The notes under the pieces are model-generated. The model was not told where the DNA came from. It was given only the letters and a program-made list of their open reading frames with translations, and made no database searches. From positions 1,364,001 to 1,428,000 of the forward strand of contig NZ_CP013480.3 of NCBI RefSeq assembly GCF_001465545.3: DNA of 64,000 bases, in the 5' to 3' direction. Position 1 is the stretch's first letter, and the number at the start of each line of letters is the position of its first letter. Shown here one piece after another: positions 9,649-17,691 of this stretch. This DNA is from Pandoraea norimbergensis (lineage in GTDB: Bacteria; Pseudomonadota; Gammaproteobacteria; Burkholderiales; Burkholderiaceae). The translations under genes were made by a program, and so were the position numbers.

Positions 9649-11301
9649 TCAGCGAAGTTCGCGGCGCAGTACCTTGCCCACGGGCGTTTTCGGCAGTTCC
9701 TTGCGGAACTCGATCACATGCGGCACCTTGTAGTTCGTGAGGTGCTGGCGGCAGAAGTCGATCACGATCTGCTCGGTCAGGTCAGACGACTTCTTGACGA
9801 TGACCGCCTTGACCGCTTCGCCCGTCCGCTCGCTGGGCACGCCAACGACGGCCGATTCGAGCACGCCCGGGCACATCGCGAGCACGCCTTCCACTTCGTT
9901 CGGATAGACGTTGAAGCCCGACACGATAATCATGTCCTTCTTGCGATCGGTGATACGAACGTAGCCTTGCTCGTCCATCGTGCCGATGTCGCCAGTGCGC
10001 AGCCAGCCATCGGGCGTGACGGTCTTCGCCGTTTCGTCTTCCCGGTGCCAGTAGCCCTTCATGACTTGCGGACCACGCACGCAGATCTCGCCTTCCTGAC
10101 CGAAGCCGAGGGCTTCGTTGGCGTCGTTGCGAATGCTGACCTCGGTGGACGAAATCGGCAGCCCGATCGAGCCGTTGAACTCGCTGCCGAGCGGGTTGAT
10201 GCACACGGCCGGCGAGGTTTCGGTGAGGCCGTACGCTTCGATGAGCGGATGCCCGGTCACTTGCCGCCAGCGCTCGGCCACGGCGCGTTGCACAGCGGCG
10301 CCGCCACCGAGCGCGCACTTGAGTGCGCTGAAGTCGAGCTTGTCGAACCCCGGGGTGTTGAGCAGGCCGTTGAAGAGCGTGTTCACGCCGGTCATGAACG
10401 TGAACTTCCACTTGCTCAATTCCTTCACGAAGCCCGGCATGTCACGCGGGTTGGTGATGAGCAGATTGAGCGCGCCCAGTTGCAGGAACACGAGGCAGTT
10501 CGCGGTCAGGCAGAAGATGTGATACAGCGGCAGGGCAGTGACGATGATCTCCTTGCCCTCTTCGAGACCGGAGCCGATCCAGGCGCGCGCCTGCAACATG
10601 TTGGCGATCATGTTGCGGTGCGTGAGCATCGCGCCCTTGGCCACGCCGGTGGTGCCACCCGTGTATTGCAGGAAGGCGATGTCGTCGTGACCGAGCTGCA
10701 CGTCGTTCAGCTTGGCACGCGCGCCTTGCGAGAGTGCATCGCGAAACGACACGGCGTGCGGAATATTCCAGTCGGGCACCATCTTCTTCACATGACGCAC
10801 CACGTAGTTCACGATCCAGCGCTTCGGGGCGGGCACGAGGTCGCCGATGGCCGTCGTGATGACGTGTTTGACGGGCGTGTCGGGCAGGGCCTTTTGCAGC
10901 GTAGCGGCGAAGTTCTCGATGACGACGATGGCGGCGCAGCCGGCGTCCTTGAGTTGGTGTTCGAGCTCACCGGCGGTGTAGAGCGGGTTGACGTTCACGA
11001 CGACCATGCCGGCGCGCAGGATGCCGAAGACGGCGACCGGGTATTGCAGCAGGTTGGGCGACATGATCGCGACACGCGAACCGCGCTCGAGACCGGGCAG
11101 ACTTTGCAGATAGGCGGCGAAGTCGCGCGATTTTTTCTCGAGGTCGGCGAACGTCATCGTCACGCCGAGGTTCGAGAAGGACGGGCGATTTGCGAATTTC
11201 TGGCAGCTTTGAAGAAACAGGTCGTTCAGCGAACGATACGCGTTGACGTCGATCTCGGCCGGCACGCCGGGCGGATAGCTCTTGAGCCAGACTTTTTCCA
11301 T
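9649..11301 (-). CDS. fadD: Long-chain-fatty-acid-CoA ligase
   Basis: This 550-residue acyl-adenylate-forming enzyme activates fatty acids to acyl-CoA for beta-oxidation and lipid synthesis. The AMP-binding P-loop YTGGTTGVAKG is at 213-223. Downstream are YGLTETSP, the WLRTGDIG hinge region, the DRKKDMIIVSGFNVYPNEVE block and the catalytic lysine near the C-terminus (PKTPVGKVLRREL). Length and motif order match FadD; related medium-chain ligases cannot be excluded. The start at 11301 is preceded by AAGGAGGCG. It converges on tcdA across a strong terminator. Confidence 0.93.
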   Translation of the reverse strand: MEKVWLKSYPPGVPAEIDVNAYRSLNDLFLQSCQKFANRPSFSNLGVTMTFADLEKKSRDFAAYLQSLPGLERGSRVAIMSPNLLQYPVAVFGILRAGMVVVNVNPLYTAGELEHQLKDAGCAAIVVIENFAATLQKALPDTPVKHVITTAIGDLVPAPKRWIVNYVVRHVKKMVPDWNIPHAVSFRDALSQGARAKLNDVQLGHDDIAFLQYTGGTTGVAKGAMLTHRNMIANMLQARAWIGSGLEEGKEIIVTALPLYHIFCLTANCLVFLQLGALNLLITNPRDMPGFVKELSKWKFTFMTGVNTLFNGLLNTPGFDKLDFSALKCALGGGAAVQRAVAERWRQVTGHPLIEAYGLTETSPAVCINPLGSEFNGSIGLPISSTEVSIRNDANEALGFGQEGEICVRGPQVMKGYWHREDETAKTVTPDGWLRTGDIGTMDEQGYVRITDRKKDMIIVSGFNVYPNEVEGVLAMCPGVLESAVVGVPSERTGEAVKAVIVKKSSDLTEQIVIDFCRQHLTNYKVPHVIEFRKELPKTPVGKVLRRELR

Positions 11302-11665
11302 GAGCGCCTCCTTGAATATGGTTTTTATCGCATCGTCGCTTCCGGGGGAAGGGGGTTCCCCGTGGCGCCGTGCCTGTTTTGAATGTCGACGCGCGAAATG
11401 GTGCGCTGCCCGATGTTCCCTTGGGGAACTGTGCTCGGAGCAAACGGCGCCGTGAGCGCAGAAATCATGCGTCGCAAAAAGCCGTAGGATACCGTGTCGT
11501 TTGCGCGCGTAGCAGAGGGAATCCCATGATTTGGCGCGGGTTTGCGTGGAGTAATTGTTCTAGCGGCAAACACTTGCCACGGTGGGCGATTCCGCGCTAA
11601 TCCCGCATGGAATGCGCGGTGAGGCGGGGAAATCAGGGATATGACAAAAGAATTGCAAAAAACAC
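11302..11665. other. Intergenic region between fadD and tRNA-Arg with no gene seen
   Basis: About 360 bp upstream of fadD with no convincing coding frame on either strand. It probably holds the fadD promoter, but I could not identify a reliable -35/-10 pair or a FadR-type operator. Confidence 0.4.
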
Positions 11666-11694
11666 TTGCGCGGTGAGTTGGTTTCTTACATAAT
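11666..11694 (+). promoter_or_regulatory. Sigma-70-like promoter of the first tRNA-Arg
   Basis: TTGCGC (11666-11671) and CATAAT (11689-11694) are separated by 17 bp. This places transcription start near 11701, just before the tRNA at 11709. Confidence 0.6.
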
Positions 11695-11708
11695 TCTGTT
11701 CTCACAGC

Positions 11709-11785
11709 GCGGCTGTAGCTCAGTTGGATAGAGTACTTGGCTACGAACCAAGGGGTCGTGGGTTCGAATCCTGCCAGCCGCGCCA
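11709..11785 (+). tRNA. tRNA-Arg(ACG), copy 1
   Basis: A 77-nt cloverleaf with acceptor stem GCGGCTG/CAGCCGC, a D-arm with AGTTGGATAGA, anticodon stem-loop CTTGGCTACGAACCAAG carrying anticodon ACG, the T-arm GGTTCGAATCC and encoded CCA. ACG, once deaminated to ICG, reads CGU, CGC and CGA. The discriminator base is G. A promoter lies just upstream and a strong terminator downstream, so it is a separate transcription unit from the second copy. Confidence 0.97.
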
Positions 11786-11794
11786 TCTGATTCG

Positions 11795-11824
11795 AGGGTC
11801 TCCTCACGGAGACCCTTAGTTTTT
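11795..11824 (+). terminator. Terminator after tRNA-Arg copy 1
   Basis: Stem agggtctcc/ggagaccct (11795-11803 with 11808-11816) with a 4-nt loop, followed closely by a T-run. Confidence 0.85.
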
Positions 11825-11928
11825 CGGGAGAGTCTTTCCCGTTGGCGCACCTAGTATTAGGCATGCGTTGATGAGAAAGCGTATCGACGGCGTCAAATCG
11901 TCTGGTCGGTGTCTCGCGTGCAGTTTGT

Positions 11929-12005
11929 GCGGCTGTAGCTCAGTTGGATAGAGTACTTGGCTACGAACCAAGGGGTCGTGGGTTCGAATCCTGCCAGCCG
12001 CACCA
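11929..12005 (+). tRNA. tRNA-Arg(ACG), copy 2
   Basis: This copy is identical to the gene at 11709 over the whole cloverleaf except the discriminator base, which is A here and G there; CCA is encoded. It has its own terminator. The 5' flank differs from copy 1, so the duplication covers only the tRNA body or is old. Confidence 0.97.
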
Positions 12006-12014
12006 CGTAGTAGA

Positions 12015-12052
12015 AAAAACGCTCCAGAGGCGAAAGCTTCTGGAGCGTTTTT
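12015..12052 (+). terminator. Terminator after tRNA-Arg copy 2
   Basis: A-run, stem around gctccaga/tctggagc (12021-12028 with 12039-12046), then a T-run ending near 12052. Confidence 0.85.
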
Positions 12053-12129
12053 CATTGGTGCGCCGCAAATGACGAAGGAACGTTGCTAAGCTGCGAAAGT
12101 GTCCTTGCCCTCCGATAATGCGTTTGCGC

Positions 12130-12180
12130 ATGTTCAATTTTTCGGGATGTTCAAATTTCTTGAACAAGAAAATTGAACAT
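12130..12180. repeat. Nested inverted repeats downstream of the efflux operon
   Basis: An outer repeat (atgttcaattttt at 12130-12142 with its near complement ending at 12180) encloses an inner one (tgttcaa/ttgaaca around atttc). The AT-rich structure lies about 40 bp beyond the 3' end of the leftward efflux operon. It could act as terminator, mRNA-stabilising element or repressor site; sequence alone does not decide. Confidence 0.5.
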
Positions 12181-12217
12181 TCCCTACGGCTCGATGCGTG
12201 CGCCGATTTGCTTTGTT

Positions 12218-13657
12218 TTACCCCACCTGCCACCCCAACCCCAGCGCCTTTTGCAGCGTAACGAACGACTTGAGCAGTTGCGCGTCGCCAGCGATGCGGT
12301 CTTGTTCTGCGGAGAATCGTGTGCGTTCGGCGTCGAGCCAGTCGAGCGTGCTTGCGGTGCCGGCGCGATAACGTTGACGTGTGAGCGTGGCGGCGCGTGT
12401 GGCCGAAGCCTCCACACTGCGCAGCCGGTAGACGTTCTCGCGCTGGTGTCCGTAACGCGTGAGCGCAACGTCGGCGTCGCGTAGCGCCGTCAACACGGCA
12501 CTCTCGTACTTCGCCTGCGCCTGATCGCGTCCGGCCTTCGCGCCGTCGACACCGGCCTGCACCCGGCCGAAGTCGAGCACATTCCATTGCAGGCGCGGCA
12601 GCGCCATCCAACTGAAGTTCTCCTTGCGAACAAGATGACCGGGGTCGAGTGCCGAATAACCGAGCTCACCCATGATCGAGAGCTTCGGGAACCAGTTGGC
12701 CGTCTGCACGCCGATCTGCGCGTTCTGCGATGCGAGGCGTCGCTCTGCTGCACGAATATCCGGACGCGCCTGCAACAATGCCGTCGGGTCCCCGATCGCC
12801 ACTTTCGCAGGCACTGTCGGCAACGCCTTGGGTGTCTTGAACTCCGCGTCGAGCGCGCCCGGTGCACGGCCCGTCAGCAGCGCCAGCTGATCGAGCGATT
12901 CGATGACGTCCGCCTCCAGCGGCAACACACGCGATTGCGTCTGCTCCACCTGCGTCACCAGACGTTCCACATCAAGCTCAGATGCCACACCACCGGCACG
13001 CCGCTGGCGCGTGAGGTCCAGCATCTCGCCCTCAAGCTGTGCGGAGTCGCGCACCAGTGCCAGACGCGCCTGCTGATCGCGCAACGCGACATACGTCTGC
13101 GCAACCTCAGCCGCCAACTGCACATGCGCGTCTGCGAGATCTTCCGACGCCGCATCGGCATCGGCGCTCGCCGCTTCCACGGCCCGGCGCGTGCCGCCAA
13201 ACAGATCGACTTCCCAACTGGCATCGAAACCCGCGATATACAGATCGAGCGGACCACGCCCGCTGCCGCCATTTCCACCATTCCCGCCGAGCAAGCTCAA
13301 ATCAGGGGAACGCGTGCGCAGCATGGTCACATCCACCGTGCCCTTCGGCAGCAGATCGGCCTCGTGACTGCGCAGGCTGGCGCGCGACTGACGCACTTTG
13401 GCCTGTGCTGCGCGAATGTCCGGACTGTGCGCGATGGCGTCGTCGATGAGGGCGGTGAGTTGCGCATCGTCGAGCGCCGTCCACCAGCGTGCCACGCCGG
13501 GCGTATGCGCTTCGACGCCACTACCCGCATGCGGATAAGTACCTGTGCGCATGGCATCACCGGCCACGTCGGGCGCGCCATGGTAATCGGGGCCGACGGT
13601 GCAGCCCGCAACGAGAAGCGCCGAAGCAACGGCCAGGGTTCGCAAATAAAGAGTCAT
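12218..13657 (-). CDS. Outer-membrane efflux lipoprotein (TolC/NodT family)
   Basis: This 479-residue outer-membrane channel is the exit duct of a tripartite pump. A lipoprotein signal peptide ends in LLVAGC with Cys19 as the lipidated residue. Two OEP repeats follow, rich in heptad-type helices (for example AAQAKVRQSRASLRS and TAATLTRQRYRAGT). ATG 13657 lies 2 bp after the stop of the upstream transporter gene, indicating an operon (adaptor, transporter, channel). Its 3' end is followed by nested inverted repeats. Confidence 0.93.
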   Translation of the reverse strand: MTLYLRTLAVASALLVAGCTVGPDYHGAPDVAGDAMRTGTYPHAGSGVEAHTPGVARWWTALDDAQLTALIDDAIAHSPDIRAAQAKVRQSRASLRSHEADLLPKGTVDVTMLRTRSPDLSLLGGNGGNGGSGRGPLDLYIAGFDASWEVDLFGGTRRAVEAASADADAASEDLADAHVQLAAEVAQTYVALRDQQARLALVRDSAQLEGEMLDLTRQRRAGGVASELDVERLVTQVEQTQSRVLPLEADVIESLDQLALLTGRAPGALDAEFKTPKALPTVPAKVAIGDPTALLQARPDIRAAERRLASQNAQIGVQTANWFPKLSIMGELGYSALDPGHLVRKENFSWMALPRLQWNVLDFGRVQAGVDGAKAGRDQAQAKYESAVLTALRDADVALTRYGHQRENVYRLRSVEASATRAATLTRQRYRAGTASTLDWLDAERTRFSAEQDRIAGDAQLLKSFVTLQKALGLGWQVG

Positions 13658-13659
13658 GA

Positions 13660-15354
13660 TCAGTGCCCGCCGGAGCTGAAACCCGCGGGTTGCTTGAGCA
13701 GCAGGGCAAGCGGCACGCATAACAGCAGCGCAATGCCCAGCGCATAGAAGGTCTCGGAAAACGTAATCACACTGGCTTGCTGCGCAATCTGGGCGGCGAG
13801 TTGCGCCGTGGCCTGTAGCTGCGCGTGGGCCATATCGCCCGTCTGCGCAAAGAAGCCGGCCGCGTTCGCCGCCAGATGCTCCTGTCCGAGCGAGCTGTTG
13901 GCAGTGATCGTCTCGCGCAGCATGGCGTCGTGATAATCGGTGCGACGGTCGATCAGGGTGCCGAGCAGGGCCAGGCCCACCGAGCCGCCAAGATTGCGCG
14001 CCATGTTGTAGAGCCCGGCCGCATCGCCCGCGTCCTGCGCCTCCACGGCCGCCATCGAAGCCTGATTGAGCGGCATCATCGCGAGCATCTGCCCCACACC
14101 GCGCAGCAACTGCGACACCGTGAAGTCATGCCCGACGCTCTGCGCCGTCAGGTCGATGTCGAGCATGCAACTGGCGAAGAAACACAGCAGCCCGACAATC
14201 ACGAGGAACCGGATATCCACGCGGCTGATGAGCCGTGGCAGGAACGGCATCATCAGAAACGCGGGCAGCCCCGAGAGCAGCATGATGTTGCCCGACTGCT
14301 GCGCGTTGTAGCCCGCAATCGTCGCGAGAAACTGCGGCAGCAGATATGACACCCCGTAAAGCCCCGCGCCCACCGTGAACACGATGTAGATCACGCTCGC
14401 GTAGTTCTTGTTACGCAGCAGCGAGAGCTTGACGATGGGTTTCTCCGCAGTGAACTGCGCCACGAGCATCATGCCGATACCCACGGCCGACAGAATCGAC
14501 AGCCAGATGATCATGTGCGAGTCGAACCACCGCTCGCGCTGACCTTCTTCGAGTACCACCGTGAGCGAACTCAGGCCGATGGTCAGGCCGACAATGCCGA
14601 GCCAGTCGGCTTTGACGAACGCATGCAGATTGGTCGGCTCGCGCTTCAGGCCGAGCATGAGCAGCGAGACGATGGCCACCGAGATCGGCAGATTCAGGAA
14701 GAAGCACCAGCGCCAGTTCGCGTTTTCGGTGAGCCAGCCGCCGACCACTGGGCCGAGCAACGGCCCGAGCAGCACGATCAGCCCGAACATCGCCATGCCG
14801 ACCGCCATCTGATGACGTGGCAAGCGAGTGCGAATGATCATCTGCGCGGTCGGAATCATCGCGCCACCGGCGAAGCCCTGACCGATGCGCCCGATCACCA
14901 TCTCCGGAAGACTGCTGGAGATGCCGCACATCATCGAGAAGATGGTGAAGAACACCGCGTTGAGCGTCAGAAAGCGGCGCAGACCCAGCACGCGCGTGAG
15001 CCACGCCGCGAGCGGAATCATGACGATTTCCGACATCAGGTAGCCGGTCGAGATCCAAGTGCCTTCGGTGCCCGAGGCGCCGATCTGGCCTTGAATCTGC
15101 GGCAATGCCGAGTTGGTAATCGAGATGTCGAGCGTGGCGAGCAGGGCGCCCATCGCCCCGGCCGCGACGGCGATCCAGTCAGACGCCGAGGCGTTGCGAG
15201 GTGTGGCGGTGGCCGCACTTGCGCTGCTACCGCCGCCGCTGCCGCCACCCGCGCCGGTGCCCGCAGCGACGACGCTGCGCGCTTCATCACGCGAAAGCGT
15301 GCCCGACTCGCCCGGCGAGCCTGCCGGGGCGGGGAGCGTGTGTGCTTCAGCCAC
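13660..15354 (-). CDS. DHA2 family MFS efflux transporter (EmrB-like)
   Basis: This 564-residue inner-membrane proton-driven exporter has 14 predicted helices. After a Gly/Ser/Ala-rich cytoplasmic leader (about 1-55), the family motif LDISITNSALPQIQG appears, then the conserved EGTWISTGYLMSE and GRIGQGFAGGAMIP segments. It overlaps the adaptor gene upstream by 8 bp and is followed 2 bp later by the channel lipoprotein, the standard EmrA-EmrB-TolC order. The substrate is likely hydrophobic drugs or acids by family; no specific substrate can be inferred. Confidence 0.94.
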   Translation of the reverse strand: MAEAHTLPAPAGSPGESGTLSRDEARSVVAAGTGAGGGSGGGSSASAATATPRNASASDWIAVAAGAMGALLATLDISITNSALPQIQGQIGASGTEGTWISTGYLMSEIVMIPLAAWLTRVLGLRRFLTLNAVFFTIFSMMCGISSSLPEMVIGRIGQGFAGGAMIPTAQMIIRTRLPRHQMAVGMAMFGLIVLLGPLLGPVVGGWLTENANWRWCFFLNLPISVAIVSLLMLGLKREPTNLHAFVKADWLGIVGLTIGLSSLTVVLEEGQRERWFDSHMIIWLSILSAVGIGMMLVAQFTAEKPIVKLSLLRNKNYASVIYIVFTVGAGLYGVSYLLPQFLATIAGYNAQQSGNIMLLSGLPAFLMMPFLPRLISRVDIRFLVIVGLLCFFASCMLDIDLTAQSVGHDFTVSQLLRGVGQMLAMMPLNQASMAAVEAQDAGDAAGLYNMARNLGGSVGLALLGTLIDRRTDYHDAMLRETITANSSLGQEHLAANAAGFFAQTGDMAHAQLQATAQLAAQIAQQASVITFSETFYALGIALLLCVPLALLLKQPAGFSSGGH

Positions 15355-16705
15355 GTTGCACCCCGGTGCTGTTGCTCCCCGGCGTAGCGTGCGCGTTGGT
15401 GTTGGTCGCCGGTCCGACGATGCTGTTCAGCGGCGCACTCAGCGCCAGCGGTGCGATCGCCTGCGCCGACGGGTTTGGCAATGCCGCCTGCGCGGGCTTC
15501 GCCGGTGCCGGTGTCGTTTCCTTGCGCCCATGCGTGTCCACGTCCGCGGTGACCGACAAGCCGGGCAGCAGGACTGTGCGCAGCGATTCGGGCACGTCCA
15601 GTCGAATGCGGACCGGCACACGCTGCACGATCTTCGTGAAGTTGCCGGTGGCGTTCTGCGCCGGCAGCAGCGCGAACTGCGCGCCCGTGCCCGGCGAGAG
15701 CGAATCGACCACACCGTGAATTGGTTCACCGGGCAGTGCGTCGACGTGCACCGTTACCGGCTGGCCTGGGCGCATATGGCCGACCTGCGTTTCCTTGAAG
15801 TTCGCCGTCAGATAGACGTTTTGCACCGGCACCACGGTAAGCAGGCGAGTCCCCGGCTGGGCAAACTGCCCGACGCGCACCGCGCGATCCCCCACACGAC
15901 CGGCCAGCGTGCTCTTGACCACCGTATCGGCGAGATCGAGTTCGGCCTTGCGTGCACTGGCCTGCGCCACCGACAACTGCGCTTTGGCCTGCGCGAGCGC
16001 GGCGTTGAGCGTATCGGTCTGGCGCACGCTCGCATCTACGCTGGCTTCGTTGCTCTTGAGCGTGGCGTCGGCGCGTGTGCTGGCGTTGCGCAACTCGGCG
16101 AGCCGTTCATCCGTTTCGGCACCCGTGGCGACGAGCGGTGCGTAGCGCTTGACCTGTCCGGCCGAGTACGCGGCATTGGCCCGGGCGCTGTCCAGCTCAG
16201 CACGCGTCTGCGCAATGTTGGCGGCATGCTGACCCAATTCGGCTTGGGCGCGAGCGACATCCGCTTCGCGGGCCGCGACCGTCGCCTGCGCTTCGTCGTA
16301 AGCGGCCTGATACTGACGGCCGTCGAGCTTGACGAGCGGCTGGCCGAGCGTGACGGTCTCGTTGTCGCGCACCAACACCTCGGTCACGTAGCCGCCGACC
16401 TTCGGGGCGACGGTCATGCTGTCGGCTTGCAGATAGGCGTCGTCGGTCGATTCGATAAAGCGTCCGACAAACCACCACTGCGTGCCCCAGCCAACGGCGG
16501 CGATCAACGCCAGCACGCCCGCACCGATGGCGAGCCTTTTGCGACGGGGGTTGCCGGGGGCTTTCTGGGCGGGGCGATTCGCGCCGTCCGGCGCGGCGGA
16601 CGGGGCTGCGGTGCCGGGCGCTGTCTTGGCCTCTTCGGGCTGACGCGTGGCCGTATCGATCGACTGTGCCGACGTTTCGAGTCGGGCCTGCGCTGCGGTA
16701 GACAT
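15347..16705 (-). CDS. HlyD/EmrA family membrane-fusion protein
   Basis: This 452-residue periplasmic adaptor joins the MFS pump to the outer-membrane channel. It has a cytoplasmic leader (1-57), one transmembrane helix (about 58-78), the biotinyl-lipoyl motif STDDAYLQAD and VAPKVGGYVTEVLV, a long alpha-hairpin rich in Ala/Gln/Glu (about 130-245), and the beta-barrel segment VYLTANFKETQ. The Pro/Ala-rich C-tail is unusually long. It is first in the operon, with a TAGGAG ribosome site and a near-consensus promoter that overlaps TetR-type operator repeats. Confidence 0.94.
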   Translation of the reverse strand: MSTAAQARLETSAQSIDTATRQPEEAKTAPGTAAPSAAPDGANRPAQKAPGNPRRKRLAIGAGVLALIAAVGWGTQWWFVGRFIESTDDAYLQADSMTVAPKVGGYVTEVLVRDNETVTLGQPLVKLDGRQYQAAYDEAQATVAAREADVARAQAELGQHAANIAQTRAELDSARANAAYSAGQVKRYAPLVATGAETDERLAELRNASTRADATLKSNEASVDASVRQTDTLNAALAQAKAQLSVAQASARKAELDLADTVVKSTLAGRVGDRAVRVGQFAQPGTRLLTVVPVQNVYLTANFKETQVGHMRPGQPVTVHVDALPGEPIHGVVDSLSPGTGAQFALLPAQNATGNFTKIVQRVPVRIRLDVPESLRTVLLPGLSVTADVDTHGRKETTPAPAKPAQAALPNPSAQAIAPLALSAPLNSIVGPATNTNAHATPGSNSTGVQRG

Positions 16706-16718
16706 CGGAAAACTCCTA

Positions 16719-16750
16719 AATTATTCCAATTGGCAGAATTATTCCAGTTG
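16719..16750. promoter_or_regulatory. Putative TetR-family operator: two direct repeats
   Basis: AATTATTCCAATTG (16719-16732) and AATTATTCCAGTTG (16737-16750) are 13/14 identical and spaced 18 bp. One covers the -10 of the leftward efflux promoter, the other its start point; the second also touches the -35 of the regulator promoter. Binding here would repress both directions. Confidence 0.6.
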
Positions 16751-16765
16751 ATCGATTTATGTCAA
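16738..16765 (-). promoter_or_regulatory. Promoter of the emrAB-type efflux operon
   Basis: On the minus strand, consensus -35 TTGACA (16765-16760) and -10 AATAAT (16743-16738) are separated by 16 bp. It is near-consensus, so it needs a repressor to be quiet. Confidence 0.65.
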
Positions 16766-16775
16766 GTGTTATATT
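16748..16775 (+). promoter_or_regulatory. Promoter of the TetR-type regulator
   Basis: TTGATC (16748-16753) and TATATT (16770-16775) with a 16-bp spacer, 33 bp before the regulator ATG. It overlaps the divergent efflux promoter. Confidence 0.55.
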
Positions 16776-16807
16776 TTTGACGAAAGTTTTGGGAAGCAAG
16801 GAGATTC

Positions 16808-17563
16808 ATGGCACGGACACCACCGCAGACACAACGCGCGCCACGCGCGGCAGCCCGCCCGCGACACGCGGTCGACACGGGATACCAGCGTGGCGAGGAA
16901 ACGCGCGCGCGCATCATCCTGGCGGCGATCAAATGTTTCGGCGAGCACGGTTTTGCGGGCGCTTCGACGCGCGACATTGCCAACGAGGCGGGGGTGAACG
17001 CCCCGGCGTTGCAGTACTACTTCGATAACAAGGAAGGGGTGTACACGGCGTGTGTCGAGTACATCGTCGACGTGGTGTGGACGCAGTTAGGCGAGGCCGT
17101 GATGGCGGCCGAGGCGGTGATTGCCGATCCGGCGGCGGGCGATGCGCGCCTGATCGACGCATTCTGCGCGTTGCAGGACCGCAAGGCAGGCTTTCTCGAA
17201 GACGTGCCGCAAATCGACGGCTGGCACATGTTCATGGCGCGCGAGCAGGCAGGGCTTGGCCCGGACGCCGGCTTCAAGGTGTTTCACGAGCGCTTGTCGC
17301 GACGGATTGCGGCGGTGACCGGCGGGATCGTGGCGCGCCTTTGCGGCACCTCGACGGACGACGAACTCACGCTGATGCGCGCCGTGTGTATCAGCACCAC
17401 GGGGATGGCGTTCCGGGTGATGGGCCGCTCGGTCAATTGCTCGATGGGCTGGACCGGCGACGACCCCGAGCGCAATCGCCGGATTCGCGAGGTGATTGTG
17501 GGGCAGACGCGCGACATGCTGGAACTGCTGGTGAAGCGCCGCGATAAAAAAACGGATGCGTAA
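16808..17563 (+). CDS. TetR/AcrR family regulator with CecR (DUF1956)-type C-terminus
   Basis: The 251-residue protein has an N-terminal TetR helix-turn-helix (about 30-77: RARIILAAIKCFGEHGFAGASTRDIANEAGV, then ALQYYFDNKEGVY), split here only for reading. The C-terminal ligand domain resembles CecR/YbiH (DUF1956). A basic Pro/Arg/Ala-rich leader (1-25) precedes it. It is divergent from the emrAB-type operon, shares its promoter region and operator repeats, and has an AAGGAG ribosome site. I infer an autoregulated local repressor of the pump. The inducer is unknown. Confidence 0.9.
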   Translation: MARTPPQTQRAPRAAARPRHAVDTGYQRGEETRARIILAAIKCFGEHGFAGASTRDIANEAGVNAPALQYYFDNKEGVYTACVEYIVDVVWTQLGEAVMAAEAVIADPAAGDARLIDAFCALQDRKAGFLEDVPQIDGWHMFMAREQAGLGPDAGFKVFHERLSRRIAAVTGGIVARLCGTSTDDELTLMRAVCISTTGMAFRVMGRSVNCSMGWTGDDPERNRRIREVIVGQTRDMLELLVKRRDKKTDA

Positions 17564-17603
17564 CCTCTCGCAACCCAGTGCAACTGTCACACGCTGAAAC
17601 ATC

Positions 17604-17629
17604 GCGGGGGCGCCAAGTGGCGCCCCCGC
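17604..17629. terminator. Hairpin between regulator and amino-acid permease
   Basis: A 12-bp GC-rich perfect stem (17604-17615 with 17618-17629) with a tight loop lies between convergent genes. No long T-run follows, so it may be a rho-assisted or weak terminator. Confidence 0.55.
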
Positions 17630-17691
17630 TGCATTTCAGTCGAGCCTTTTGCCGACCTTCCCGCTGGACTTCGTGCCGATTTTTCCGGCGA

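Noticed and set aside
11709..12005. tRNA genes as attachment sites of an integrated element
   Set aside because: No integrase, phage gene or direct repeat of a tRNA 3' end beyond the second full tRNA was found in the window.
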